NCBI GenBank assembly: GCA_965644295.1
Contig: CBFFRP010000002.1
Location: 124,001-188,000 of the forward strand
Source: Paraphysomonas bandaiensis
Lineage: Eukaryota; Chrysophyceae
Direction: 5' to 3'
Length of the DNA: 64,000 bases
Shown: in pieces, positions 37,801 through 49,613 of the stretch
How the letters are laid out: every line of letters starts with the position of its first letter
Position numbering within the stretch: position 1 is the stretch's first letter
Position numbers and translations under genes: made by a program
The notes under the pieces: generated by a model
Databases searched by the model: none
What the model was told of the DNA's origin: nothing
The model's input: the letters and a program-made list of their open reading frames with translations, nothing else

Positions 37801-40800
37801 TTTCCTTCGAGTGTAACTTACGATCCCGTGAGCGATTCACTGTACTTTACTGAGAGTTTTACCGAATTTGATCAACACGTTGATGACTTGTATGTGGGTT
37901 CTATGACTGTCCGTCGGTTCAAGTTATCGACGGGGTACGTGAGTACCTATGCTGGGTATGATTTTTCCAATGGCCATGGTGACCAACATGAGACATACTT
38001 CACGGCCGGTGGGTATCGTGACGGGTGGGCTGCAGAGGCCGAGTTTTCATATCCTCTCACTATATCTTACGCTGGATATTCTATCCTAGGCGAGCCGATT
38101 CTGTTTGTTACAGATTTCTTCAACAGTGCTGTCAGAGTTATATATAGTATACCACTACTTGGAGCAGTTTTTTCTGCTCGCCTTTTGTCGTCCGGCTTGG
38201 AAAACACTGTATCATCCCCATTATTCAATGCGTCGGCATCGAATGGTACCAATGCATCCTCGCTGTTTAACGAGTTTATTGCAATGTGTGTATACGATAG
38301 CAATTCATACTCACGCACGCCCTCATTTCTGCCGTCGATGCCACCCCCAGTCCCAACCTATTCTCCAACTCCTTCTGCCACAGTCATTGAAGCACCTCTT
38401 TATAATAGTATTGTACCCTTACTTAACACCTACAATCGAGAGGCAAACACAATAGTGGTCGAAGTCACTGGTTTGTCGTCTCATGGCTTTTTGTACTGTG
38501 CTGCGTACACTGGTGAAAATAGTCAAACCTTGGCATCTGTGTTGGATATTCGGTACCGTGCATCACATGTGCAGTTTGTACGCAACTCAACTGCATCTGT
38601 GACTGTAAATGGATTGTATCCTGGTGTAGTACACAGAGTCCTATGTGGAACACATTCAGCTGGAACTGTTCTTTTAACTGGTTCTTCGCACTTGAGCCTT
38701 GGAGAAGTACTGTCTCGTTCAGTTGAAGTCTCGATACCTGGACCTAAAGCTATCTACTTGGCATACCCCTATGGACACCGTCACTTTAGCCCTGGCGTGT
38801 CGCATCCTCTTCACATCAGAGTGGATGCTTTGCCATCTGTTGAGCTTGAGGTCAGACCCATGGCCTTCTTCCAATTACATGGAGACCTAGGGGAATGCAA
38901 TACAGGTGAATTAACGTCCTTCGAGGCCGCTGAAAATGTGTCATTTTCAGAAGAGTCGGTACTGTTTTCATCGAGCACCAGTGTGTCCGATATGTCGATA
39001 GATGTTTATTTCAGCGTACACTCACCAGGGTGTTATTACATAGGACTCGATGTGAGTGGCCAAAGTGCCGGTGAATACGACCGCAATCTCACAATTTCTG
39101 CGGCATATTCGGAATTTAATACAATTGTTCTACAGTACTATGCTCTAGGTGATTTAGTTGAAGCCCCCAATTTACTTTCTGTTACTTTCACCCCAAGTGG
39201 TAGTCATGCATTTATTGCATTTGATTCAGCCACTGATAGGGGACTGACGAGTGGAGTGCTTAAATCTCCGAATGATACGTTTTATTGCAGTGATATATTT
39301 AGTTTCACTGCTGCCAATTCGTCGTCGTGTTTATTTGTGTCTGACACCGAGGTTCTTGTCACTTTCCCTCATGGCTATTTATTCGACCTGCCGGTAGTTG
39401 GAAGTGATATAGGAATCGTCAGAGGTGTTGTGCGTGCCCATTGTTCTGAAATAAGTTGCAATACACTTCCCACATCCACATCCCCAGCTTCTGTATTTTC
39501 TGCACCTACCGATATTGATATGCCTCAGTTAATCATCACTGCCCCACAAACCGCGAATAGAACTGATGGCATCGTTTTATATTTTGACTCTTCGAGTGGG
39601 CATGGTGGTAGAAGCTGGTTAGACGTACAATGGGTTGCCTATCGTGACGGTTTACTGGACGTCTCTATTACGGGGATGTTGAATTCAGGTGAAGCTAAGT
39701 CATCCTGCCTTTTCCGACTGTGTGTAGTTGTGGAAGGTGGGCTTCTGGAGCATGCGATATACACCTTTGTCTTAGAGGCAGCGAATTGGCTTGGTGGAGT
39801 AGGATACAGTTCTATAACTGTTGACGTGACATCTTCATGGTTTCATGTGGGTATTGCCGAAGGGAATGATATCGTTTTGCACCATCGTCAAAACTTATAC
39901 TTGCATAGCTTTATTGAGCCCACTTTAACCGTTAGTGAGTTGACAAGTGACTTTGTGTACGCATGGAGTGTGTATAGAGATGGTGTCCGAGAAGATGGTT
40001 TGTCGAATGAGGCGAATAGTTCCAGTGACTTCTTTTTATCTGCCGGCAGCTTGGCTGGTAGTCTCTTTGAAGTTGATTTAATTGTGACAATCGTATCCAG
40101 TAATATGACGTCCCATGCCCGCGCCAGTGTCTTTGTGAGGAGAGGGAGCCTTCATGCTATTATTTCAGAGGGCAGTAGTATAACTCGCTCCTCCGAGGAG
40201 AAAATCATACTGAGCGCTGGGAACAGTGTAGATGATAGTAGCGGACTAATATCTGAGAAACGAGATAATTTTACAATTGTGTGGACGTGTCTCGTGGCAT
40301 ACTCAACTGTAGTTTCTCCGTGCTCAAACAAGGCGAATATTTCTTCTGCTATCGTCAACGATGGCAACCTCGAGTTGCCACCTTATTCCCTCAGCCCCTC
40401 GTATTCCTTTGTGTTCCAAGTGACTGTTATGAACTCTTTTGCTATGTACTCTGAGACCCGCATTATTGTGCGTACAATTTCGACAGGTTTGACATGCCCT
40501 CAAGTATCGGTATCGATATTCGATTTCAATTTTCGTACGACCGGTTACATTGTCAACAGCCACCACGAAATGTTGCTGCTTTCAGATGCTGCGTACCCAT
40601 CTGCTCATTTAGTGTCCTGGGGGATCACTAACCCCATCAATTCGCACTTGACGTCCTTTAATTTCACGCAGTCGTCGGGTGGTATTGTATCATTGCCGTA
40701 TCGAGTGCCTGCTGGATACTTAACACCAGGTACTCACTACACGTTCCAACTGACATCTACGCCATACGATTGCGATAATTGTGTATCGGCCCTCTCCCAA

Positions 40801-43800
40801 CTAATGGTAGCTGTAAATGCCCCCCCTGTCGTCGGACGCTTCGATGTTTCCCCCCCCTCTGGTAATGCTGAGGGTGGGCTTAACAGCACAATATTTTTCT
40901 TCTCAGTTGGTTACACCGCCGACCCTGATCTGCCCTTGTCTTACCGGTTTTCATTGTATGATTATGGTGTGCATTTTCCTGGTGAAATTGTAATGCAGTC
41001 GTATACCGGTCTGGCTCATATTAAGAGAACGTTACCCCGAGGTGTAGAGGTCACTGATCATGGGAAAATGGAGAATATGCTATCCGTACTGGCATATGTT
41101 TCTGATAGCAGTGGGGCGGAGTCCCGGATGGGCACTTCCGTGCAGGTGTTTCCAACAGTGGTATGGAATGCATCTGAACTGTACGGTTTTGCCACTGCTA
41201 ATGTTAAGGAAGCTATGCGATCCAGAAATTATGTGTTAGCTTTGTATCGTATTGCAACTGCAGGCATTCTGTTAACAAACCCTTCAAACATTTTACTTGA
41301 CACTGTCAGCTCTGTTGATGTGCTATTTTCACTAACCCAGGCATTGATTTTTGATGCTATTGAGAGCATCGGCTACTTGGACTTCAACGTCAATATACAG
41401 GACACATATTTGTTTGAGTCTGCTGCGCACATGTGCAGCATCTTTGCTAATGGAACTGCCTTAAGACTCGGTGATATGTCCTCCTTGTCTGTGGCATACG
41501 AATATTTATATCGTCTAGAGGAAATATATCTAAGCGCAAGCAATTCTAATACCCTTGGCGGCGAAATTTTGTTGCAGTGTCTCGATGCCCTCAATACTCT
41601 TGCTGCGGTAGGTGGTGCGGAAGAGGCATCGGGGACAGGTCGACGATTACAGTCATACGGCGGTGTCACTGACTTAGGTACAGCTATAGACTTGATCGAC
41701 AACTTTCGCTTGTCTATGATCATCGGTGACGAGAAGAGTGCAGCGTTGAGTTCTTTCCAATACTTCATAAGTAGTGGTCGACCGTTAGAGCTTCAACATT
41801 TAGGGTTGTTTTCCGACTTCCTTGGTGCCACTGCCACTGTCACCTCAAATTTTTCTGCTGTGGTGGATGTGGCCGATGTGAGTGATATTGGTAGATATGA
41901 TGTAGCTGTGGTATCTCTCTCGGATGGTAGCATAACGCCAGTCTGTGATATAGAATCCGCTGTTTGTGATCTTATAGGATTGTCCTCAATAAGTTCTAGC
42001 GCACTTACATTATCTTCTCCCACGCAACTGTCAGCACTAACGCAGAATGCAGTGAACGTTTGGAGCAAATACTTTCATGCGACCATATCAACGAATAGCA
42101 CAGATGAGGTTCACTCGTTTAAGGTTTTTTGTAAAGGGGATGTTGACGAGATGAAAATATATAATTGCACAGAGGAAGCTACCGCTGGACCCTCTAGTGT
42201 GTTGGAGATGCCCTGCAATTCTGGTGATCCGGGTGTTTGGGAGGGTTCATGTCCATTGTATCATCATGCCCCCGCATGTATCGACAATACGGTGGAACAA
42301 ACTTCCTCGTGCTCAGTGGTTGAGTATGCAACAACATACACCACTTGTTCATGCAGCTCATTTGCATCCGAAACTTTAGCTAACAGTGAATACGAGTACA
42401 AGTTTACCGCTGTCAGCGCTGGTGTTGTATTTACCCGTGTGATTCACACGCCATTGTTTCTGCAATTCAATCCTTCTCTTACAGTTCCATCTCCTCCTAC
42501 ACCCGCCCCTTCTACTTCAGAGGATGCGGAAGTTCTTGCACAATCGTCCTCTTCTTCTGAATTTGATATGAATGTGTTTCAGATAGCTTTCCCTCTGTGT
42601 GTATTTTTCTGTATTCTCTGCATCTTGCTCGTGATGTACAAGCGCAGGGAAGATAACAAAACCATGGAAGATGCTTATGCTCATAATGTCACTAAACCCT
42701 CTCGCCCGATTGATGACTTCTGGGTCAATCTTGCCGCGGCCCGGGCCTGTGTCAAGAGTAGGAATATATCTGCGGCAGAAAAGCTGTATATCCAAGCCAT
42801 TGCGAATCTCAAGCAGGCCGAAGCAGAAAAGGATTTAGTTGTTATTCAAAGCTCCGAGATGGGGTCGCCAGATTCACGCAGAAGGCGCCAGCGCTTATAT
42901 GACGAATATAGAGTTTCAGCTGAAGTGGACTATAACAGTGATGAAAGCAGTGATGTATCATCAACGGCTTCCTCAGTTGGAGTACTGGATCAGGCGAAAA
43001 TGTACTTTGAGTTGGCTGAAGTCGAACGGGCACTAGAGAAACGAAAGAATGCGGTTCTGTACTACAAACGAGCTCGAATTCTTCTTCACGATCCATGGTC
43101 AGACACTTGGTTTGGTAGTCCCCTGATGGACCAGGAGGCAACCCCGGAACCGCGTACATTTTTAGATCTACGTGAAAGTGTGATTAGAGACCTTCAAGCG
43201 GCCGATGATATCGAGAATATATCCTCACCTAGACCTTCGCGAAAGCGCCAGTCTGAAAATGTGGCTAAAGTTTTGAGCGCAGAAGTTTCCCCTGGTGGCC
43301 CAAGTATATCGCACAACTTGTCCAGTAGTGATGAGAGCGAGGTTGTAAGTGTTGATTTTGATGTCGATGCGGACGTGGATGCATTGCTGACGCCAATTGG
43401 AAACGGTGGTATCAACAATGAATTTGATGAGTATCTTCAATTGGCGTTAGCACGTCGATCTGGAGAGAATTTAACCAATGGGGCACTGGCTAGTGATGGT
43501 TCTATTGCCGTAGCCAATGTACAAAAGGTTTCAGTATCTAGTACTGATAGTTTCGATAGTGGTATTGGCGATGAACGCAGCAGTATCGCCGATTTCTACC
43601 CGGAGGGTGGTGATGTGGAGCCCACAACTTCCTGGCTGGTTCCTGAGCACATGTTGGAGAGGGTTTCGGTAGGCGCACAATGGAATTTTGAAGATGGTGG
43701 TGAAAAGAGTGACGGGTGTGTTGTCGACTTCGATGATGTTTATGAAGGCTGTCCCACAGAGGGTGAATCCGAAGACTTTCCTTTAGATACTAGTATCAGA

Positions 43801-44067
43801 AACCTAGGAGATATGAAAAGAAATCCCTTATTCGGAGAGAGTTTGGAGGGGCGTAAATCTCTCATGGGTGTCACTGGAGCCATGCAGCCTTCCGAAGACA
43901 AAATGAATGAATATCTAAAGGAGAACCCAGGAAGTGAAGACGTCGCTTCGTCATACCAACAATGTTTCCCTCTGGTTGATGATCAGGAAGATGGCTCTCA
44001 TAGTTGTGAAGCTGATGAAGCCAACCCAGATACAGAGAGTAGTACTGATAGCTTTGTGGTGGCCTAA
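22757..44067 (+). CDS. Giant single-pass membrane protein: PT-rich arrays, triple propeller, REJ/PKD-like, TPR-like tail
   Basis: Exons 22757-22835 and 23012-44067 (176-bp intron); 7,044 residues. Exon 1 encodes a signal peptide, 'MSIRLILRLFFLLSGAIKA'. Next are a Cys-containing segment, Pro/Thr/Ser arrays (residues about 130-3800), three propeller-like modules starting at about residues 3820, 4257 and 4693, and about 1,450 residues of beta-rich ectodomain. That ectodomain has stretches like REJ/PKD modules ('LVLDASxS'-type 'IILSAGNSVDDSSGL', 'SSGHGGRSW') and a Cys-rich GPS-like 'TTCSCSSFAS' before the membrane. One membrane span lies at about 6549-6570 ('FPLCVFFCILCILLVMY'), then a charged cytoplasmic tail with TPR-like helices ('AAEKLYIQAIANL', 'NAVLYYKRARILL') and acidic stretches. 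REJ-GPS ectodomains occur in polycystin-1-like proteins, but no 11-TM or PLAT domain is present here. A cell-surface, mucin-like adhesion or sensor role is inference. Confidence 0.85.
23310..24515 (+). repeat. First mixed Pro/Thr/Ser repeat block
   Basis: In-frame block with three units of the 29-residue 'AGDTNAPTLCPTS' type followed by about five units of the longer 'VAPSMTPTLCPTVSP' type. It therefore contains both unit classes that are expanded separately downstream, and may be the ancestral seed. Such segments are usually extended and O-glycosylated; that is inferred. Confidence 0.8.
24516..29235 (+). repeat. Array A: 54 units of 87 bp (29 residues)
   Basis: Anchored on 'gcggg', units recur every 87 bp from 24586 to 29197, giving 54 units coding for 'AGDTNAPTLCPTSAPSSCPS' plus nine more residues. 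Variation is nearly limited to Leu/Ile, acc/act and acg/aca choices. A rare Asp-to-Tyr change ('GYTNAP') occurs at 27979 and again 783 bp (nine units) later, exposing higher-order duplication. Two Cys per unit suggest possible disulfides along the stalk. Confidence 0.95.
29240..34050 (+). repeat. Array B: 168-bp (56-residue) Pro/Thr/Ser units
   Basis: Units contain 'VAPSMTPTLCPTVSPTVEPS' then 'HLPTLSPTLRPSCQPSVSPT' and 'SIPSVAPTSSPTALPT'. Some units carry an extra 'PSVEPTCNPTAL' step or lack a segment. Large in-frame blocks are duplicated; for example the variant 'atttccagtgtcgcacc' at 30211 recurs at 31387, exactly seven units away. All length changes keep the frame. Confidence 0.93.
34390..35540 (+). 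repeat. Propeller-like module 1 of the giant protein
   Basis: About 380 residues with NHL/SMP-30-like beta-propeller features: 'NNPSRLRYDAMENVLFAVSD', 'FPSSVTYDPVSDSLYFTES', 'FSYPLTISYAG' and 'FLTDFFNNALRVV', recurring 'P..l.yd...d.lyv.d' blades. Nearly identical at DNA level to modules 2 and 3. A short PT-rich linker follows. Binding of a ligand or partner is inferred from the fold type. Confidence 0.7.
35701..36840 (+). repeat. Propeller-like module 2 of the giant protein
   Basis: Starts 1,311 bp after module 1. I noticed only a handful of base differences (e.g. 'ttccacgg' for 'ttccgcgg', 'acttttctgg' for 'acctttctgg') until the last blade, where it diverges to 'SILGEPVLFVTDFF'. The linker after it is unrelated in detail to that after module 1. 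Confidence 0.75.
37009..38145 (+). repeat. Propeller-like module 3 of the giant protein
   Basis: Starts 1,308 bp after module 2 and matches it almost base for base, including 'SILGEPILFVTDFF' at the end. It then runs without a PT linker into 'RVIYSIPLLGAVFSARLLSS' and the distal ectodomain. Confidence 0.75.
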
Positions 44068-45400
44068 GGTATGTTGTTGCCCCCAGCAATAGTTATACCC
44101 ATGATTGCTGATTTCTTGCATATCCCAATATTGTGAATTTTACACATATTCTCAATTTTATTGGTATGACAGCGAGATATGTAAATACAAATTTAATTCT
44201 ATGAATTGGCACCACAGAATTGAGGATGACACATTTGTCCCTGAGCGGGAATGTATGTATTTAGTTATTGTTAGCCGTTATAAATAAACAATGCAATGGC
44301 AATATCACCTAATGAATCTAATAATTACTATATTTTCCCTCCACATTCAGTCCTCTAGATATAGGGGTTGAGCATTTCAGAGCAGAACTATCAGGATAAT
44401 ATATATAGCTAAGGTTGTTTTGTTACAAAATTCCTTGCTACAAATAAGGAGATCATTATGAAATAGATTGTGTAGCTTGATATATAGCTTACTGAATTCG
44501 CTACGTGCCACATTATGAAGAATCCCCTGTTCTCTAGTATAAATCTTTCGGGTTGATGAAGTGTTGCGTAAGAAGCTCTCATACCCTTGAGCGTTTGATG
44601 GTGGAATCTTTAGCAAGGCGAACCTGCTCGATTGATGTAATTACGTTTTCAGTGCTGTAGTGGAGTGCGACGATACTCATGGCGTGGTTGTTTAAGGTAT
44701 AAAAAGTATACTACAAGTTCTTTACGAGTGTTTTTGTGACAAGTTCTTTACGTTCTGGGTGAATAGCTGACAGAACTGAAGACTACATTGAGTAAATTCT
44801 TCATTTTCAAATATTCGCGTCCTCTTTATCGTCGTCAACTACGGCACCAAGGAGTGAACGGGCCTTTCGTTTGACCTCAATAATTACAGGTACAGATGTG
44901 TGGGATATCGTTGACCGCCTGAAGTGTGTCATAGGTATATTGCTTTGGCGACACCATAGGCGAAGTACCATCAGTCAAACAATGGAGCAGAAGCACATCA
45001 CTATCGATATGTCCTGTTAGCGAGCCGGAAATTTGGCTTTCAAACCGGGTTACGCATATATTATATTACTATGACGAAACATGTTGTGATAATCAATGTT
45101 CCTGTTCGCTATCCGGTATAATACCACATAAACACACACGTGTAAATATCGAGTAACTGTTAGCGCTTATTAGTCTACGCTTCAATTCTGGTACTCAGTA
45201 TAAGGTAAAAACATCACATAGATATCAACAGATATATCGCATAATATCTCATTAAAATGCTATTTTTTCAGTTATGATTGAAGTTTTTAAAAACTAATCT
45301 ACATTCTTAATTTCATTTGGTTTATATATACGTTCATTGTTGACATTCATAAGTCGTTCTCTATCAAAGTTTGACATTTTATGAGGAGTGTTATCTTAAC
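44068..45400. other. Intergenic region with coding-like fragments on the minus strand
   Basis: No intact gene. On the minus strand between about 45010 and 44380, stretches such as 'VIIEVKRKARSLLGAVVDDD' (near 44850) and 'QGILHNVARSEFSKLYIKLH' (near 44480) have protein-like composition but are split by stops and frame changes. I do not recognise them; a decayed gene or transposon part is possible. Confidence 0.3.
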
Positions 45401-47370
45401 AACTGAAGGTAAACTTATAGTCAATGCTGAGACTTATAAATTATGATCAATATCTCTTATCATTTACCAATTTCATGTTATCTCTACTACCACTCATTTC
45501 TCGTACGATCTTACTTTGTCACTATAACTTGAATCATCAATATACTATATACTATACTTTTCACTACTATATACTTATCGTCATTTATTCTCACAGTACG
45601 ATTAACCACAACTGTAGACTACTCGTAACGGTTATAGTTTAAATGCCTTGTAACTACAGCTCTCAATTGCTCTCATATTGCAGAACTCAACACTCCCTCT
45701 CGATTTAAAGCTGTAGATAGACTCTTAACATCACAATGCACAACAGATGGATACGCAACCACCGAAAACCAGATTGGACAAATAGGCGAACGTATGACAT
45801 ACATACATACACAGTCTGCATCTGTAAAAATAAGCAATGCCAAAGTTCTTACCACTGAAAGGAATACCTTTCCGCACTGTTCCCCTAACGTACTGTAGAT
45901 GAGATGCCACTGTCTGCTGATTATTTCTGTGCATGGCATCAAGAGGTAACAGAGATTTTGGGTATTGGTTGCAGGTCCAACGACTCCGCATTGGTCAAGT
46001 TGGATGTAATCCTGGTTCTCAAGTGACGCGAACATTCAGAATATCTGTTATGTAAAGCGTTCACAAACGTGGCTTTGATAATATTAAGATCAGCACATGC
46101 GCTAACAATATCATCCACATAAATTGCGATACACTTTGTGTCCTTTATTAGCATAGTATTTCAAGAATTTAATTTATCGTTTTACAACGTGATCTATCTG
46201 GGCGAACTACGAATCCCGGTTAGAGATTTCTTCAGTTTGAAACAATGTCCAGGTGGTCCAATATGAAAATCTGGGGTCGGATTCATGTAAACATCACCAT
46301 AAATATATCGGCGGAACAGAACGCACGGGATACATCGAGCTGATGCACAAACATATTGAACTCTAGAGCTAAAGCCAAAATCAAACAAACAGTGATACTT
46401 TAAACCACTGGAGCAAATGTATTCTCAAAATCTACACCAGACTGTTGACCATATTATCCCAGTGCCATGAATCGTGCTCTATGGAGCCATCGTTGTTATA
46501 CTTTTGTTTATACACAATGTGTAGCGAGATTTGAGAGGTCTAGCTCCAGCTGGGGTCTCAACTACGTCAAAAAGAGTACATTCCGTTCTGACTGTCGAGC
46601 CTCCTTCCATTTGTTCGCCTCACTGCGCTGGAGAGATTCTTTGTAAGTCTCAGACTCTCTAAAATCAGACAGGTCAGCAATCAATGAGTCATCATTTGCC
46701 TTAAACATGTTTACAGCGTCTTCCCCACACAGAGTGGACACATTGGTCAGCCGGGTTAACAGTTTGACTGCTAGAGGGACATACACTGGTCTCTCTAGAC
46801 GTTGTGCAAACGCTTCTCTCGGGTAAGGCACATGGAGCCTCAATCCCTGATGAATCATTCGCCGTAAACCATTCGCCGTAAACTGTTTTGAGTGTCCCTC
46901 CCAGCCGGCATCGATCGTGTCCACTCTGGGGGTATGTGTTATCTTAAGTAATTGAACTCTTCAACCTTTCAAGCAATTGGGGCATTCTGGACTAACGCTG
47001 CCACAGTTACTCCCGTACCCTTTTAAAGTATCCGGTCTGTGCCTTCACTTTTTGGAATGAGGACATAGGCCTAAGTTGCACCCCCAGCAACGCAGCCTCG
47101 ATAAGCAGGGACGGAACCTCCAGGGATGCACTCTATCGGAGACATCCACCAGCCCTTGTAGGTATATGTGTCAGCAATCTACGAAGAATCCAGCATGCAT
47201 GTGCATACGAATCCCACCAGAAAAGTAGCTGGTATTCCCGAGTCTGATAATATAACTAGTATCATTTCTCCTAGGGTGCGAAACCGTCTCTCAGAAATAG
47301 CATTAATATCAGGTGAGTCTGTGGAGCTCCATGTAACTTTGATCCCGAATTTTGTCATAAGATAATACTT
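45400..47370 (-). pseudogene. Decayed Ty1/copia retrotransposon pol
   Basis: Read on the minus strand from 47370 downward: an integrase C-terminal piece ('DSPDINAISERRFRTLGEM', about 47340-47250); the linker before reverse transcriptase ('ANKWKEARQSERN', about 46600); RT pieces ('GHCFKLKKSLTGIRSSPR' near 46220, 'IAIYVDDIVSACADLNIIKA' at 46130-46070 with the catalytic YVDD); and the start of RNase H ('QYVRGTVRKGIPFSGKN', then 'FTDAD', near 45850). The order matches copia pol (IN-RT-RH). Many stops, frame changes and a deletion after 'FTDAD' make it inactive. Its 3' flank (45420-45800) matches 57010-57440, probably LTR-derived. Gag, protease and most of integrase are missing. Confidence 0.85.
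45420..45800 (-). repeat. Probable copia LTR-derived block (copy 1)
   Basis: Shares long similarity with 57010-57440, for example 'ctctcaattgctctcatatt' here against 'tttcaattgctctcaaatag' there, and the shared 'aaagctgtagata' and 'ggatac.caaccacc' segments. In both places it lies downstream of RNase H remnants on the minus strand, as a 3' LTR would. LTR termini were not defined. Confidence 0.6.
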
Positions 47371-47399
47371 AAGAGACTTTTATCCAGTAGTTCCGTTCC

Positions 47400-48680
47400 T
47401 CTATCTCTGCGTGATATCTATTCTAACGGTGTGTCCCGGGATACGTGGGAAGCTTGCGCTCTACCCAATCTTTAACCTTTTGTGTAGCACTTCTGTAGCG
47501 TTTCGAGTGGTTATAAGATACTTCCAATTCCTTTGTAGCTAATAAGTGATCCCTCAGGCGATGCCAGTAGTAAGTCCAAGTCGTGCATCAAAGGCGATCC
47601 ACGACTGCTGAAGGGTCGAACCAAGCAATTGTCACCTTCAGTGGACTTCTACTCGCAACTGCAGTCTGAAGCCGACAACTGAATTCTGTGATATCGAGAA
47701 GTTATCGAATACGAAAAGTTCAAGCGGGTAGGGAAGTCCCGCACCATTTTTCAATCGCAGTATGTTTTTTGAGATCTAAACTCCCGTAGCCTTGGTAGAT
47801 ATCAGGTTGGCTGCTGCTTCTGCTTTTTGGAAACGAGCGCATACCGAGAGGGGCAAACGCTGGGTCTGAATATTGCGCTTCCCTGAATGAAGTATATTCG
47901 CTTTTAGCAGGTATATTCAGATGGTTCAATGCTGCAGCATCAGCGATCCTTCTGTCTACACACTACTGCGCTGCCCAGAAGTCAGGACGCATAAAATATT
48001 CCCAAATTAGCAATAAGCAGCCCCGGAAATCATGGGCGAAGACATGAATGTCACTGCCTTCTCATGTACCACACAACTGGTCAAGTTTCACAATCACTCA
48101 GTCCTTTCTCGTGCAGTTTTTCCAAACCTTATACGCTGCGCGCGGTACTGATCACTTACGGACGATGAGCACGTTGACACAAGAAAGTCTCCAGTGGCTA
48201 ATATATCTGGCTTAAACCTTCCGTCAAAAGTAGGTCCAATAGATCCATAGATCGACACTATTGGGATGGGGAAAGCCAAGTCATTGAACACGTTCCCATG
48301 CATGCACAGACTGTTTCTCGCATTAGCAAGTGCACCAATACTCCCCCACCCTCAAAACCCTCCTTTAGCCGACGCTAACACCACCATAAAATCCTGATTT
48401 TTCGTATAGATAAGCATCCATACATGCTGCTTCTTCCTCCCGCCCAGCTGTTACTGTACACCCGTGTACCCGCGGCATATGCGGTGCGCACGCGTGGTAT
48501 TAGTAAGAAAAGGCTATCTTCGCACCAGCGGCTACACTATTCACATCTGAAAATACACCCAGCGATGCCCCTGCCAGTGTTCCAGCTGTATATGTACCAT
48601 GCCTACCCTCACTATCCACGGGGTCCGCATATGGTACGTACTGTATGACCTTTTGCCTGATCAGAACAGAGTAAGGCTTA
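47400..48680 (-). pseudogene. Broken subtilisin-like serine protease (peptidase S8)
   Basis: Minus-strand pieces in order: 'YVPYADPVDSEGRHGTYTAG' (about 48645-48590) with the catalytic-His motif; 'GAKIAFSY'; 'GPTFDGRFKPDILATGD' (about 48235-48185); then 'AVTFMSSPMISGAA' (about 48057-48016), where the usual G-T-S-M has Phe in place of the nucleophile Ser. After a frame change come 'LIWEYFMRPDFW', 'QPDIYQGYGSLDLKK' (near 47800) and the post-catalytic 'PLKVTIAWFDPSA' (near 47630). This follows the S8 family order, with several stops and shifts, so the gene is dead and the mutated serine would abolish activity anyway. The catalytic Asp segment was not found. It ends where the copia integrase fragment begins. 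Confidence 0.8.
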
Positions 48681-48877
48681 AACCATGCTGATGATAATGG
48701 ATGTTTTGTGGGTGGTATATTTGGACATCGAGCAAATGAATGCCGTCATCGAGCTCAAGTCTACTGCATGATGTATGGACTGCTGGATGATATGAGCGAG
48801 GTATCCTGATATCCATATGAAGGACACTGCACTGCTGTATCTGCCTACACAGTACACACTATAATACATAGAATACC

Positions 48878-49330
48878 GTATGTATGTATGTATGTATGTA
48901 TGTATGTATGTATGTATGTATGTATGTATGTATGTATGTATGTATGTATGTATGTATGTATGTATGTATGTATGTATGTATGTATGTATGTATGTATGTA
49001 TGTATGTATGTATGTATGTATGTATGTATGTATGTATGTATGTATGTATGTATGTATGTATGTATGTATGTATGTATGTATGTATGTATGTATGTATGTA
49101 TGTATGTATGTATGTATGTATGTATGTATGTATGTATGTATGTATGTATGTATGTATGTATGTATGTATGTATGTATGTATGTATGTATGTATGTATGTA
49201 TGTATGTATGTATGTATGTATGTATGTATGTATGTATGTATGTATGTATGTATGTATGTATGTATGTATGTATGTATGTATGTATGTATGTATGTATGTA
49301 TGTATGTATGTATGTATGTATGTATGTATG

Positions 49331-49361
<31 letters not shown>

Positions 49362-49465
49362 GTATGTATGTATGTATGTATGTATGTATGTATGTATGTA
49401 TGTATGTATGTATGTATGTATGTATGTATGTATGTATGTATGTATGTATGTATGTATGTATGTAC
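48878..49465. repeat. (TATG)n microsatellite, about 590 bp
   Basis: About 146 copies of GTAT/TATG on the plus strand with a single visible interruption ('gtaagtatg' near 49360). It ends about 150 bp before the start codon of the plus-strand gene at 49614. Confidence 0.98.
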
Positions 49466-49613
49466 GTGTATATGTTCTGTTATATAACAGTTATATGGGT
49501 AGTGTATGTTGTTTCTATTATTGTCCAGTACCTTATTAACTCACCACCCTTTTAACACAGCACACTAACCGAACCTCTTATCTCCCTCGTATCCCCACCT
49601 CACTCCTCTCATT

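Noticed and set aside
48094-48303. Segment first read as part of a copia integrase
   Set aside because: 'GPTFDGRFKPDILA' fits the subtilase family, and the flanking HGT and SSPMISGAA motifs fit the same protein, so it was assigned to the protease relic.
48878-49465. Possible telomeric repeat
   Set aside because: TATG is not a G-rich telomere motif, the tract is internal, and similar tracts occur in front of other genes.
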